Shown here piece after piece: positions 19,714 through 31,911 of a stretch of 64,000 nt of DNA. Source of the stretch: Hysterangium stoloniferum (lineage: Eukaryota > Basidiomycota > Agaricomycetes > Hysterangiales > Hysterangiaceae); contig WHVD01000006.1 of the NCBI GenBank assembly GCA_015178975.1, forward strand, positions 62,001-126,000, written 5' to 3'. The position numbers were made by a program, and so were the translations under genes. The notes under the pieces were generated by a model. The model was given only the letters and a program-made list of their open reading frames with translations. It did no database searches and was not told the DNA's origin. Every line of letters begins with the position of its first letter. The first letter of the stretch is position 1.

Positions 19714-22700
19714 TTACCAAGGATTCGTCGTATAGCTTGGCTTCTTCGCTAGGCCGGGGTGGGATGCCGTTGCCCAGGGGTCATCAACTGTCGACACCGA
19801 CCCGTCTGAGCCGCCAAATGTGATGGAAGGGACCGCAGGGGGATGGAGGGTCGGTAGCGGTGTGCTGTCAAAAGGCAGTGTTTCCCCCACAGGTGCCAAA
19901 GATGAGCCGTTATATACATGGGCAGCAGAAGCAGTATCCATCGTGGACGTCCACGCCACACCATCCGAACTGCCGAACGAGAGTGAGGGTATAGGAGGGG
20001 GCTGGAAGTTGAAGCGGGATGTCGGCGTGAGGAACGGGTCTGCAGTGGGACTGTATTGCTGGGAGGATGAGAGTTCATTAGCGTCATATGTGTTGTCCGT
20101 ATCGTCCGTATCGTCGGCATCGTTGAATGATAGCGATCGGGCAAACGCTTGGCTTAACTTGGCGTCATCCGAAGGTGTGCCTGATCCATGTGCTGGAAGC
20201 GTTGGTGAACAGTCGTGAGAAACGGGAATGGTGCTGCGGCTCGATTGAGTCGGGAGTTCTGGAGCGGATGTAGTTCGATTCGATGGCGACAGGACAGCGG
20301 GAGTTGAGGTCGAAACGGGCTGCATCCCATCTAACTCATCCTTACGGTTCGCACCTTCTTCTTCCAACATTTCATGTATAGCTTTGAAATCGAAACCAGC
20401 ATGAATAGGTATGGATGACAACGAATCTCGGGACGGGGTGTTGTCAGGACTATCCTCTTGTCCTAAATGCGCCAAACGCTCAGGCAGGTCGGAATCATGC
20501 GACTCTGAAGCGGACGCAGACTTTCGGGGCATATTGAGGGACGAAGGAGGTCGCTGTACATTAGTCGTGTTTTGCGTCATCTTGCCGCCGCGAGAGAACC
20601 ATCCTCGCTTCTGCTTACTATTGTCGTCTGCGCGAACGACCTCTCGATCGCCGACCATATCGGGTTCCTTGTCAAATAATTAGAAAGGCTGTCCCAAAAA
20701 GACACGCTGCGTCGCTCACCTTTGGTTCATCAAAATAAACTGCCGAAACGGGAAAACCGAGCTCATCCAGTATGAGAGGCATAAAGGTACGATAACTCCC
20801 GTGACCGGAAATTTTGTCTGTTACGTCCACGTTTTCCAAGCCAGGAACATTCTCGACGGGTCGCAATCCCGCCACTGTATTCAAACCGCCAGAAGTAGCT
20901 CGAAAGAGATAGTTGAGAACCCAGTCTGTGCGGCAATAACCATTCACGAAGCGTCCTGCAACTACACTGCGCGCATCGACCCATGATCGGGTTGGTGCTG
21001 TCACGGTAGTCCCAAGAAGGAACACGTCTTGAACAATACCATACGCCTTTTGTTTGGCCAATTCAAGAAGGGCGTAGAATATGACACGAGCACCTAAGGA
21101 AAACCCTATCAACATGATTGGGCGCACGCCTAGGTTGCGATGAAGCAACACATCTGCTAAAACGGCCCCAGCTGCACGGGCACGATCAAGAGCATTCGAC
21201 CAGGGATTGTCAATCAGATAACCTAATTTCGTTAAGACTACATATTATGAGCGATGGAGAGGCGTTTATATAAAATCATAAACTTACTGATGGGCCATGT
21301 CAATGCACTCATAAGTGTTGTCATCACAGTTGCCTGCAGCACCGTCGTGCTAATCTGGGACAAAATCTCCCCAGTCAGCAGCTTGATCGCGTTTCCCGTC
21401 TCTCCCATCATTTCTGGTTCCCATCGTACGCTAAATACGTCTCCGACGACTGGATCGAGAACACTGAAGGGGAGACGGACATCGTCTCGTGGTCCCGACA
21501 TAAACCTGTACATGGGCCGAACATGGGCAGGATTGAATCAGTTAAAACGATTCTGCTAATAAAATAATGGATCGTTGTGCTTGCATACCCTGGCACCGTT
21601 ATGATACAGTTGACGCGCTTGTTGTTGTGAAGGGGCATTAGCTCGAACGTCCTGACCTGCCGTGTCCGTCGGGCCATTCCTTTGACCGCAATTCCGGAAC
21701 CAGTGAGGGCGCCACCAGTGGTGATAAGTGCCGCACCACCGGCACCAGCGAAGAAGCCTGTTGTACCGGTGACACCAATGGTCGTGAATGCAGCACCGAG
21801 ACCAGCACCAATTACTGGAGCCAACAAGCCGGCCGAAAGACCAATAACAAGACCGCCACCTATTAAATCCATCGTAAGAGTTAGAACGATGCAGCTGATC
21901 GTAACTTACCTAACGTAGCCAATCCCATCATCATGTACCTTTTCTTCTTCGCCGCCTTCATACGTCCCTCAATGATATCCTTTTGTTCCATCTTTTCGAT
22001 CCCTTCCTGAATCTCCAGAGCATCTGTTACACGCTTTTCGAATTTGACGACGTCCAACCATCCTAGCCCCAATTTCAAGGCGACCGTCTCAAGAAGAACC
22101 CGCGAACGACTATCGTAAACACTGTCTGCGATTAGTAATAAGAACAAATCGCATAAAACAGTCCATCGAATGTCTAGGGTTACATTGGCATCGGTGGCTG
22201 ACAGTGAGGTCGATACACCGGGCATAGATGTCGTTGCGTTGGGCTGCATAACGTTTTGCGTAGTCTTCTGCTGACTAGCAGTCGCTGGCGTCGTTAAAAC
22301 CGGAGATTCCGAGTTTAGTGTGGTCGTCGGACGTTCCAAAACATTATTGTCCAATCCTTCTTCATCAGAATCTTCAGCTGCCTCATCCATTTGCCGAATG
22401 CGCTCCTCCTCTGCCCGACGGGCTTCAGCAGGATCATATTCGGGATTAGCAACCGTATGGGTAGTCATAAGAGATGGGACAAGATCGGAAGCTAGAACAC
22501 CATGTTCGGCCAAGTTTTCGATCATCTTTTGCTCTACGCAGATAATATAAGTTGAGCGTTAAGTAGGATGTAACAAATTCCGTACCTTGGGTCGCGAGTT
22601 CCATATGATAGTATAGACGTCCCATAATCTTCAAGCCCCATAGCTCGAGACTTGCAATGGCCGACTTGAGCTCTTTCGAACGGAGCATCTTTAACCTGTC

Positions 22701-23153
22701 GGTCATCTCTTTGATGGAGAGCGCACATAAAGCCACATAAGCTACCCGTTGAGCTTCAGTAAGAAGAGTCTTCGTCGCCTGCATCTGACTCAACGGTGTC
22801 ATCGCTTTGTCCTCATCAAATAGATACTTGGTTCTAAGATGAACGTCTTCCGTATCATCTTCTTCATCCAATCTAAGACGAGTGTATTCATCTTCGTTCT
22901 GCTCGAGTTTGGAACGCCACTCATATCCACGATCATCGAAATCAATGAGATTGCCTGTCGCATTTCCCTTTCGACCTTCGGAGATTCTGGAGGGTGAAAC
23001 GTATTTATATTTCTTCTGATCCTCCTCATCTAGCCCGTTTGCAAAGTCATCTGTGCGAATAACAGGCATATCCTGCCACCCTTCATCGTCATCGTCAAAG
23101 AGTGAAGTGTCGCCTTTTGATGCAGGAGGCTTAAGAACGGGTCTAGTGGACAT
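19714..23153 (-). CDS. DUF726 / TMCO4 family alpha/beta hydrolase (yeast Mil1/YFL034W-like)
   Basis: Six exons on the minus strand: 22586-23153, 21910-22533, 21589-21859, 21288-21505, 20720-21237, 19714-20667; 1050 aa. The N-terminus is acidic and partly disordered (DDDDEGWQDMP), then helical. Exon 3 holds glycine-rich hydrophobic stretches (about residues 398-450) that fit membrane insertion. The hydrolase part contains the nucleophile elbow G-F-S-L-G (Ser near residue 605) and a later G-H-G-S-Y that fits the catalytic His. The last 310 residues are Ser/Thr/Pro-rich and probably disordered. The family includes yeast Mil1, a putative lipase that interacts with the AP-1 adaptor at the trans-Golgi/endosome. 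A lipase role is inferred. The gene shares a 74-bp upstream region with SRP14. Confidence 0.88.
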
Positions 23154-23227
23154 GAATGGGATAGATTCCTCGCTGTAAGGGCTAGCGCCTAATTTACGAG
23201 TTCACACAACCAATTGAGTTTATATAC
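23154..23227. promoter_or_regulatory. 74-bp bidirectional promoter region (Mil1-like / SRP14)
   Basis: The start codons of the two divergent genes are only 74 bp apart (23153 on minus, 23228 on plus). The interval contains a TTTATATAC motif 5 bp before the SRP14 ATG and a CAATTG-containing stretch. Transcription starts must lie within this interval or within the coding regions, so 5' UTRs are very short or overlap. Confidence 0.7.
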
Positions 23228-23872
23228 ATGGACTTGCTTGACAACACTACAGTGAGCAACCCCAGCTGTTGATCTTGATTCGATGCATTGTAACAGGAAT
23301 CATAGTTTATCTCAAAGCTCAGTTCACTTTTCTCCGACAAGAAGGGAAAGGGGACTGTATGGCTGACTCATAAAAGATGTACGTTGAGACTGCATACGAA
23401 CTCATTCGTCTAACCGGTTGCATTTCCACAGATTCATATGAAGGCGAAGATGCTGTTATGTCTACGGGCGAGCCTGAAGGTGGTGATGATAGAGAATACC
23501 CTTGTTTAGTGCGTGCAACAGACGGCAAAAAGACGCAATTCTCTACCAAGGTGCGCTCTTTCTATGCCACCAGACCGAACTTAATAATGAACAAACAAGG
23601 TCATGCCTGGCGATTTGGATAAATTTCATGCGGCTTATGGTACACTTCTTAAAACCTCTATGGCGACACTTCGGAAGCGGGATAAAAAGCGAGAAAAGCA
23701 ACGGGCAGAGCAGCAAGCAGCCAGGAAGCGCAAACTCATAGATTCTGTAGTTTTACAAGGACCCAAGCGTGGCAATGGTCGACGCAAACGTCAACGACTA
23801 TTAAAGGCAGCGCTTAGGCAGGAAGAAGCGAGAAAAAAGGCTGCTGAAAAAGAGGCCACCAAAGCGAAATAA
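23228..23872 (+). CDS. SRP14: Signal recognition particle subunit SRP14
   Basis: Alu-domain subunit of the signal recognition particle, which with its partner slows translation of secretory proteins until the ribosome docks at the ER. Exons 23228-23251, 23306-23378, 23432-23550, 23600-23872; 162 aa. The start MDLLDN and the GTVWLTHKR segment match the first strands of the SRP9/14 fold. EYPCLVRATDGKK and FHAAYGTLLK then match the family core, and the tail is rich in Lys, Arg and Ala (GPKRGNGRRKRQRLLKAALR) as in other fungal SRP14 proteins. Exon 1 has only 24 nt, so the true start is easily missed. The 5' region is shared with the Mil1-like gene. Confidence 0.93.
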
Positions 23873-24437
23873 TGCATGACCCTATTGTGAGTCCTATTTC
23901 TCATTCGATTTATCCCGATTTATTCACGACCAATCAGTATATTGTAGTACTTGTAGTTAATTTACTGGCGGTCCACTTTCACCTGTTGGTGCCCTCATGT
24001 TCGCAGTGAATCACGGCTATAGGGAGATGAAATGTTTTCTAGTAAGAAGGATTGTCTCGCAGGCCTCATTGAGTCGATCTGTAGTATAAAGCGCTGTGAG
24101 CCTCTGTGAACCTGTGATGTCCGCACCTAGATTTGGAATATCGGACTACAAACTAAGGCAAATCTGGGTGCCTACATAGTCATCTTCATTTTATCTCTGT
24201 CTCGAGCGGTAATTACCTGCCTGGTTTCGATAACCTGTAATTTATTCCTATTTGCGTCCTATGGCTGACTTTTCTCCATAAATATTAATACGCGTCACAC
24301 GAGACACTCCATTTAACTATGAAGTCATTGCCGCGTCGAGAGCAGCGCTGGACTGTTACATATTTAAGACCCAGATAGCCTGGGCATCACATAAGCTTAA
24401 GGAGACTGCTGGAAACCTTCACCTCTTGTGTCCTCAA
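23873..24437. other. Intergenic upstream of the F-box gene
   Basis: No gene, repeat or RNA recognised in about 565 bp. It includes the SRP14 terminator and the F-box promoter. Confidence 0.45.
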
Positions 24438-26282
24438 ATGCTTGGGATTCTGCCCACTGAAGTCATTCTAGCTGTCCTATCATTCCTTCCTCTTCGCCAG
24501 CTACAGCGGTTACAGCAATTATCCAAACTCTGGAGGAATTTTATCAATGTGAATGAGTCTGAGATTCATCACGCTGCTGCAAGACTTCACAACTTCATCA
24601 AACCGAATGCAAATCTTCAAGGTGCTCAGAAGAGTCATGTTTGGTTACGGCATGTCCGTTCTTGGAAGGATCTTTGTGAGTCCTGGTCTTGTAGAGTGCA
24701 GATATGAGGGTAGACCTCTGCTAGGTCATAGTTATAGTCACTTAGAAAGACGCTGGGAAGGCTATGAACAACCCAACGCTGCCATTTTTGGCGCCAGTGG
24801 AAAAGCAGTATGGCGATTCAAAGTGGATGAAGAACAGTCCACTGTCATAACTACCCATTTCGACGGAGGGCTCAGGGTTACAGCCATTAATGGCGGTGTT
24901 CTTTGGTTACTACCTCATGTATCTTTTCTGACTCTTCACAATTTACTAATGTACTAACGTTCCGACAGTCTGAACTGCATCCGTACGCCCATTGCGAATA
25001 TACAGATGGATATCTCGTCTTAACAAGACGCGGCCAGGGAGTTGATGTCTGGCGACGACAGCGAGATATTAGGGATATCGAATTACCATCGACACTTCAA
25101 AGTGATTGGCGGCAGCAGCGGGCTAGAGCAAGTGCTTTGCAATCACCAGTATCGGCTGAGCAGGATAACCGAGGGGCATTCGTCCCATGGACCACAATAC
25201 ACCCTCCTCGTTCCATACATGCTTTACGTGCTGTGGATTCCACGCTCTTACTGGCGTCATATGACGCTCAAGAAGCATACCTCTATGATATTCCCAGTGG
25301 AAGACATTTGCAGACTATTCCCTTTGATAAAGACCCTGAAGCCATGCCCATAGACCTTTCATATGTTGAATTAGGTCGACGGCATATATTTGTGTGTGGT
25401 GATCGAGATGTCGTCGTAACACCCTTGGACCCCAGTGATGCCCAGACTTTCCTCAAATTCCCCAGCCAGATCCCAGGTTTCGATGAGCTCTACCAACAAA
25501 AGGCACACCGTGTGCTCTTTGACGGAGATGGCCCGATATACAAGCCTTCGACGGACCCGGATGGGACACTGATTGAATGTATATGCGAGCCAGAGTCAGA
25601 GGACTTGACGCCACTGGACCCATCAGGTCTCAGGAACTTCAAAGCGGGTGCATACCATGTTTTAGTTCCCATTCGTCAACTCACCCCGCCTATATAGTGC
25701 ATGTATCTCCGTGCGGCTCCCATTTTGTCACAGTCGACGAAAAGGGCTGTATCTGCATTGTTCGGAATTTTGAGCAAGCTCTTCGTAATGGAACATCCCT
25801 CGTGAACTGCATAACGATTGTTGACATGCAACATCCAATCGGGAATCTTACTTTTGAAGATAACAAACGAATCGCCATATATGTAGATGTGAGTATGTTT
25901 GGCATAATTCAGTATCGGTCTATTTTCAAAGTTGAACTTTGGAAAAGCATCAAGGGGTCTTCATCATACCTCTGGCTTCCCAGGATGATATCTCCATTGA
26001 TACGCTTGACATGAAACCTTCAGGACGTTTGCGAGTTTTGCATGTCAAACGTCATCACAATGATGATGATGGTTTGTATGGGTCGGTGAATGTTCAATTC
26101 TGTTCTTGTCTCCAAATGACATCGTCGGAAATCTGGTACTCATGGACTCAGATGCATGCACGGCAGGGTACGTTTGTCTTCAACATTAGACTATTGATTG
26201 TAGCTTAACTGGCTGTGGATCTGTAGAATTGGGCGTTGCGAACAATATCTTACGCCGCATTGATTTTTCAACATCACCGTAA
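24438..26282 (+). CDS. F-box protein with beta-propeller-like C-terminal part, 3' end disturbed
   Basis: Substrate receptor type of SCF ubiquitin ligase. Exons 24438-24675, 24725-24918, 24969-25647, 25698-25888 and 25948-about 26167, then a short last exon. The F-box is at the very N-terminus (MLGILPTEVILAVLSFLPLR). The following 500 residues contain repeated short beta-strand segments with Trp (VWRFKVDEE, GVLWLLPH, VDVWRRQRDI, YLYDIPSGRH) that resemble propeller blades; no canonical WD repeat is clear. In exon 5 the frame must change near 26062-26098, between a run of Asp codons (GATGATGATG) and the segment SILFLSPNDIVGN; I found no splice solution. The C-terminus (26168-26282) is uncertain because two acceptors are possible. 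Either a one-base indel in this copy or a sequence error is likely. Confidence 0.65.
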
Positions 26283-27299
26283 CGAGGCATGGCGTGGCCT
26301 GTTGCTCTGTTTATCGTGGAGTGAATTCGATAGTGGCCCCTTCTAATGGAAAATGGCTCTTGATGCGATGATTTTATCGATACTGGCACACCGATATATG
26401 GCGAGCTCAATTCAAGGTGTTAATAATTACCATTTGTCCATGGGCTTGATATCTTAAAGTCACCGGATTGTTGATCGCATGTTCTCTCAGCTGTGGGAGA
26501 TGCTTTTGTGGACATAACGTTATACACGGTTTTCTCATGTATTAATACGCATTATTTCAATCTACTGTTTTTATTTAGGGTTTTATTTATTTTTGCTGGG
26601 AGGTTTCAGTGCTCGATAGACACATGCCGCGCGAAAAAATCTAAACATCGCTTAACTGTTCTGATATATGTAATGTGCTGGTAAATTCTAGGAATTAATT
26701 AAGAAAGGAATATCACGAATAGATTTTCCAACGGAGCTTCTGGGCAGCCTCCTGGAGTAGTATTGGCTTAACGAGAAGCTTCAGGACCAGTGAAGAGAGT
26801 GGGTTACGAGGAACGGTTGCCCGCCCCGAATGAACAACCCGACCAGCGGGCCCGGGAGAGTTTCAAGAATTTTCTCCAGCCACTTCATCTGTCATTGTGA
26901 CCAAAGTGAACGCCTCAACCTTATACGAAATGGTTTCATAGTCTTCGAAGATTCAAGTGGATAGTGAAACTTAGTTTATAATAGAACATATGTGGGGCTT
27001 TGATCTGAAGTCAATGTACAATGCATCTTGAGTGCACAAGGAGTGTACTAGTATAATCCAGAGGTCGAGTAGTATTACCTCAGTATAGTCGAGCCGATCA
27101 CAATGTGCCCCCCAAGTCATATCGATGAGTATGACTACTAGGATCAGTCTAAGCTGAATTCTGCATCAAGTGCTGGCAGCTTCAGTATGTCTTCTGCCGT
27201 GAGTACCAGTTTCCAGTCGCTCGTCACAGCACCACTGTGGCCATTCGGCACCGGTACCAGGGAGTAGGTGCGGTGGCTTCAACGTACAGAGAAACATTA
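26283..27299. other. Intergenic, no recognisable gene
   Basis: About 1 kb of AT-rich sequence with only short chance frames. No repeats or RNA genes recognised. A MITE follows immediately. Confidence 0.5.
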
Positions 27300-27510
27300 G
27301 TACTATGAACTATCAGGTGTTTGACAGGTCCTAGGTGTTTGACAATGATGAATAGATATTCTTGTGCTTCTACTAATACTTATACTAGTGCCCTAGAATA
27401 TATACCTTGACATACCAATCATTTTTCTGAGGCTTTTATCTTGCTTGTCCGAGTGCCATACCTTTTTTAAAACATCTGAAACTTGTCAAACACCTGATAA
27501 TCCATAGTAC
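27300..27510. mobile_element. Short non-autonomous DNA element (MITE-like), 211 bp
   Basis: Terminal inverted repeats of 27 bp at 27300-27326 and 27484-27510 match at 25 positions (GTACTATG..TATCAGGTG). The interior is AT-rich and has one more copy of AGGTGTTTGACA next to the left end. Each end lies in the palindrome GTAC, so the target duplication could be TA or GTAC and cannot be resolved here. It lies 130 bp before the start codon of the helicase gene, within its promoter. Confidence 0.75.
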
Positions 27511-27641
27511 GGGATTTATGCAGCGGAAAGAGCGGCTGGGATGAATGTCACATAAGTATCACAGGCACGTGACAGAGAGTCATCATAAGTATGCTTTGAC
27601 GGTACCGACAATACTCAGTCTCGTACTAGAATTCCTCTTGG

Positions 27642-30600
27642 ATGCCTCCAAGAAGGCGAGATGTTCGTGCCAATGCTAATGCTGCTGTGGGAGGCGACTT
27701 CGTCGGGGTCGTAGAAGTTAAAATGAGCAGTACCCTGAGGGAACAGGTAGAAGACGCAATTAAGAAGGTAATTTCGATTACATTATTTACTATATATTCC
27801 TATCTGATTCAAATGGACACAAAAGACACACACAGCACGATCTGGATATTCGGCAACTGGGCAGCCGCTCGTTCTTCTGCCAGACGATCACCAGCAAACA
27901 TTTAATTCCCTGAAGGACTTGGGATTTAATCGACGCCAAATTTTACGCACATTGAAAGCATTAAGCGAACCTTCCCCTCTCACTGCATCACTTCTAGCGT
28001 CATCTTCCACATCATTCGACGCGGCCATTTCTCATTTACTTCTTTGTGTTCCGGAGTGTGACTTGCCCCCGCAATTTCTAGGTCGTGGAGCTGGAGAATC
28101 GTTTGTTCAAGCTGTTTATAAAGGTATGAGCAGCTGCCAATTTTAAGGTAATTGTATATTCAACTATACGATGTATGCAGGTACGGAGGATTTGAAAACA
28201 CGGTGGCTCATGGAACGGGCCGTCAAACAGGCTGGTTATCCGGAACATATTGTTCGCCAAGCGGTATCCTCGATGGTGACTGGTGTGTCTCCCAACTGGG
28301 ATACGCTTTTGGAGGACCTTGGGCAAAGACTTATAGGCGAGGATAAAATACAACGTTTTGACACCTCAGACACGAGTTTTGATGTGGAAGAAAGGGATTC
28401 TTGTCGGCAATCTGAGATGGCTGTCTTGGAATCACTGTATCCGTCTATGACCGTTACGGAAGTTGACCCAGAAACGTCTGGCACATCTTGCATTACGAGC
28501 ATAAATATTCCTGTCCCGAATACACCATTGACGTTTCATATTGTGTTATCGAATACGCACTCCTATCCGCTCTCTAAATATTCACCTCCCATGTATGTGT
28601 CTACAGATAATTCTGATTCCGCATCGAAGGTCCCTCCCTACGTTCGACTACATGTCCTTTCTACAGTCCTAACCTCCCCGCTATTAAAAGAAAGAGACGT
28701 CGGAGACGGCGTTGGTCTCATATCTGCTGGTATTATAGAGGCGGAATGGGAGATTATTCAACGCGAAGGCCCTCCGGATGTAGCGGATGTGCTAAATCGC
28801 CTACTGCAAACTAGGCTCGACCCTGGCTCGTCTGTAGCACGTGATACTACGTCTGTACCGAATCTGAAGAAAGTGACCCCACGAAAGGGTGGCCATGGTG
28901 TTGCAGATGACCGAACCAACGCCGAGATCATCAGGGATCTCCAAAAAGCAAGAGAAAGCGAGAAATTTCAATTACTTTTGCAACAGAGAATAAAATTACC
29001 AGCATGGAATGCCAAAGAGGCCTTCATGAAAGCATATAAAACACACAGAGTCGTCGTCTGCGTAGGTGAAACTGGTTCCGGAAAAACGACTCAAGTCCCC
29101 CAGTACATCCTCGATGATTATCTCACGGAGGCTCAAACGCAGAGCAATGATCCAAAATCCTTGGCGAGGATGCAGATCATTGTAACTCAACCTCGCAGAG
29201 TAGCAGCTATTTCTGTCGCATCCCGTGTTTCTTCTGAACGAGGTGAAGATGGTTCGGTCGCATACACAATTCGCGGTGAAAGCACGGCGACTCGACGGAC
29301 CAAGCTACTATTTTGCACAACTGGCGTTGTCCTCAGGCGGTTGACAGTCGGAGATAAACTGGATGGTGTCAAAGTGATTGTTGTTGACGAGGTGTATATA
29401 CATTCAAACTTTGATCTCTACCCGCAAATAGACTGACAGACATCCATTAGGTTCACGAACGATCAGTGGATAGTGATTTCTTGCTTTTAGAATTGAGGGA
29501 AATTTTGAAAATCAATTACAACATCAAGGTCGTCCTTATGTCTGCGACAATCAATCAGAAGACCTTTTTAGACTATTTTGGGGGTGCAGCACTGGTTACT
29601 ATTCCAGGTCGTACTTTCCCGGTCCAGGATTCGTACGCAATATCTGACGTGTGCCGAAATCGCACTGATTACCGAACGATAGATACCTAGAAGAGATTAT
29701 CACTCATATATCCTACTCCCCCGCGCCCATCAAGCCAGTGCAAAAGAAAACCGAGGAACAATTACGCGCATTTCGACAAATTTACGAGGCTCAGGGTCTT
29801 GGTCCAGAAAAAGTCAGGGCTATTGAATACTTAGTTAGAGGTGAAAGAATTGACTACCAGGTATTTCAATGCCCATGTCTTCAGTGCTTTCGCTCACTTC
29901 CAACTAGCTCGTTGCCGCAACTGTCACATACATTGTCAACAACAAAGGTCCCGGTGCAATATTAATATTTATGCCTGGTGTCCAAGAGATCAAGCAATGT
30001 GTTGACTCTCTTAAAGCTTCCCCCGCAGGAAAGTCAGCGGAGATATTCCCCCTGCATGCAAATCTCTCATCTGATGAGCAGAGAGCGGTATTCCGAACGA
30101 CGTCTAAACGAAAAATCGTGGTCTCTACCAACGTAGCTGAAGTATGTTTCTTTCTAAAATTTTTTACACGTAAGACCTCCCTGAGATCAAACAAAGACAT
30201 CCATTACCATCGACGACGTAGTCTATGTCATCGATACGGGTAAGGTAAAAGAAACGTCCTATGATCCAGAGACCGGCCTTTCGCGCCTCGAAGAAACTTG
30301 GGTTACTCAGGCTGCAGCCCGTCAACGACGTGGTCGAGCCGGCCGTACCAGGCCAGGCGAATGTTACAAACTGTATACCAAGAAGCAAGAGCAAGAGATG
30401 GGAGAATTCCCCATACCCGAAATACTTAGAGTGCCTCTTGAATCGCTTTCCTTGTCAGTAAAGGCTGTGAGAGAAACGGAGGATGTCAAGGTGTGTAATT
30501 CGTTGTCGGGTTTTCCCTTGATTTATCTGGCCTGGATGGCTGCAGTTATTCCTCGGTAAGGCGATTGATCCACCTCCAGTGGCTGCGATGGAGAAGGCTT

Positions 30601-31911
30601 GGTCTGTCCTACAGGAGTTGGGAGCTGTCGATCAAGAGGATAAGTTAACGGCTCTTGGCCGTTATATGGTAATTTCAGAAGCGTTACATTTCATTATGCC
30701 GCGGTGATTAACATTTGCTTAACAGTCTCTATTACCTGTAGATCTCCGCCTGGGCAAGATGTTGATTTTAGGTTCTATATTCGACTGTTTAGACCCCATT
30801 CTCACGGTATCTGCATGTCTATCATCCAAACCGCTGTTTGTTACCCCCGCGGACAAACGTGAAGAGTCGTTAAGGTGAGGAGCTTGCTGATATACCTATT
30901 ATTCTGGTTTATCTATGATGTTAGGGCACGCGCACGATTCAGCACAGGAAATGGTGATTTATTGACAGATGTGCATGCCTATGATATGGCCTCTGCTCAG
31001 GGGAAGGGCCAAGCTTTGCGTGTTTTCTGCGAAGATGTGAGTCTCGTTTATCACCGTTCGCGCTTTGCGCTGGCTGAGTCCGGACTAGAATTTTATTTCA
31101 TTCACGACCGTACGTGACATCACATCCCTCCGGGAGGACCTTCGGTCTGCTCTTCTCTCCGCCGGCATCAGCTCGCACAACAAGACCCTGAGCACACCTC
31201 CCCACCCTGCCCTTCTTCAGTCAATCATAATGGCTGGTTTGTATCCACGCATCGCAAGGGTTACCCTGCCATCATCAGCGATTAAATTTGACAAAATACA
31301 AGGCGGGACAGTACAACGCGCACAAGAAGCTAAGGAATTCAAGATCTTCGATCTCGAGTCGAGTGGGGAAAGGGATAACGGACGCCAGAGGGTCTTCCTC
31401 CACCCTACTTCTGTGCTGTTCGGCCAGGATAAGTGGAAGGAGCCGTTTCTTTGTTACTTCAGGAAAGCGGTGACCTCGAAGCCATTCTTGCGTGACGCGA
31501 CGGAGGTGCGTGGTTGTTCTTCGTCTGTATAAGTAATGGCCTTTATAGTGGATGTATGTTAGGTCCCCATATATGCCGTCTTGCTGTTCGGGGGGCCCAT
31601 AACGGTCAACCACATTGCTGGCGGCCTTGCAATAAACGCGCCCGGCGGCAGCAGTCGGATACATATGAAGGCCTGGCCGCGGATCGGTGTTCTGGTGAAA
31701 CAGCTTAGGTCGGTACTAGCATTGTCTGGATGCCTGATCACTTTCTGACCCCACTGACGACATGCACTTTATGCACAGAAAACTACTGGATGAGGAACTA
31801 GCGGAGACGTTGGAGACGTCGTCATTGGAAACCTTTAGGACGGGGAATCCATTATTAGAGGCCATCTTGGCACTTTTGACCAAAGAGGAATTTGCGGCTC
31901 AGAGAATATAA
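27642..31911 (+). CDS. DExH-box RNA helicase, DHX57/YLR419W-like (UBA-RWD-helicase)
   Basis: Thirteen exons: 27642-27767, 27865-28123, 28181-29391, 29451-29632, 29683-29860, 29908-30141, 30197-30490, 30546-30668, 30726-30874, 30925-31036, 31089-31505, 31563-31708, 31779-31911; 1187 aa. Order of parts: UBA-like helices (about 53-110), an RWD domain starting [11 protein letters not shown] (about 206-325), helicase motif I GETGSGKT (about 424), motif II DEVH (about 531-534), motif III SAT, motif [10 protein letters not shown] (about 771), then the HA2 and OB-fold region. The combination UBA + RWD + DEAH helicase is that of human DHX57 and yeast YLR419W, whose exact substrates are poorly known. 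An intron (29392-29450) splits motif II between DE and VH, and its retention would bring a stop codon. Confidence 0.93.

Noticed and set aside
25648-25697. Frameshift in the middle of the F-box gene (stop after LTPPI)
   Set aside because: A normal 50-nt GT-AG intron (25648-25697) removes it and keeps the frame into VHVSPCGSHF.
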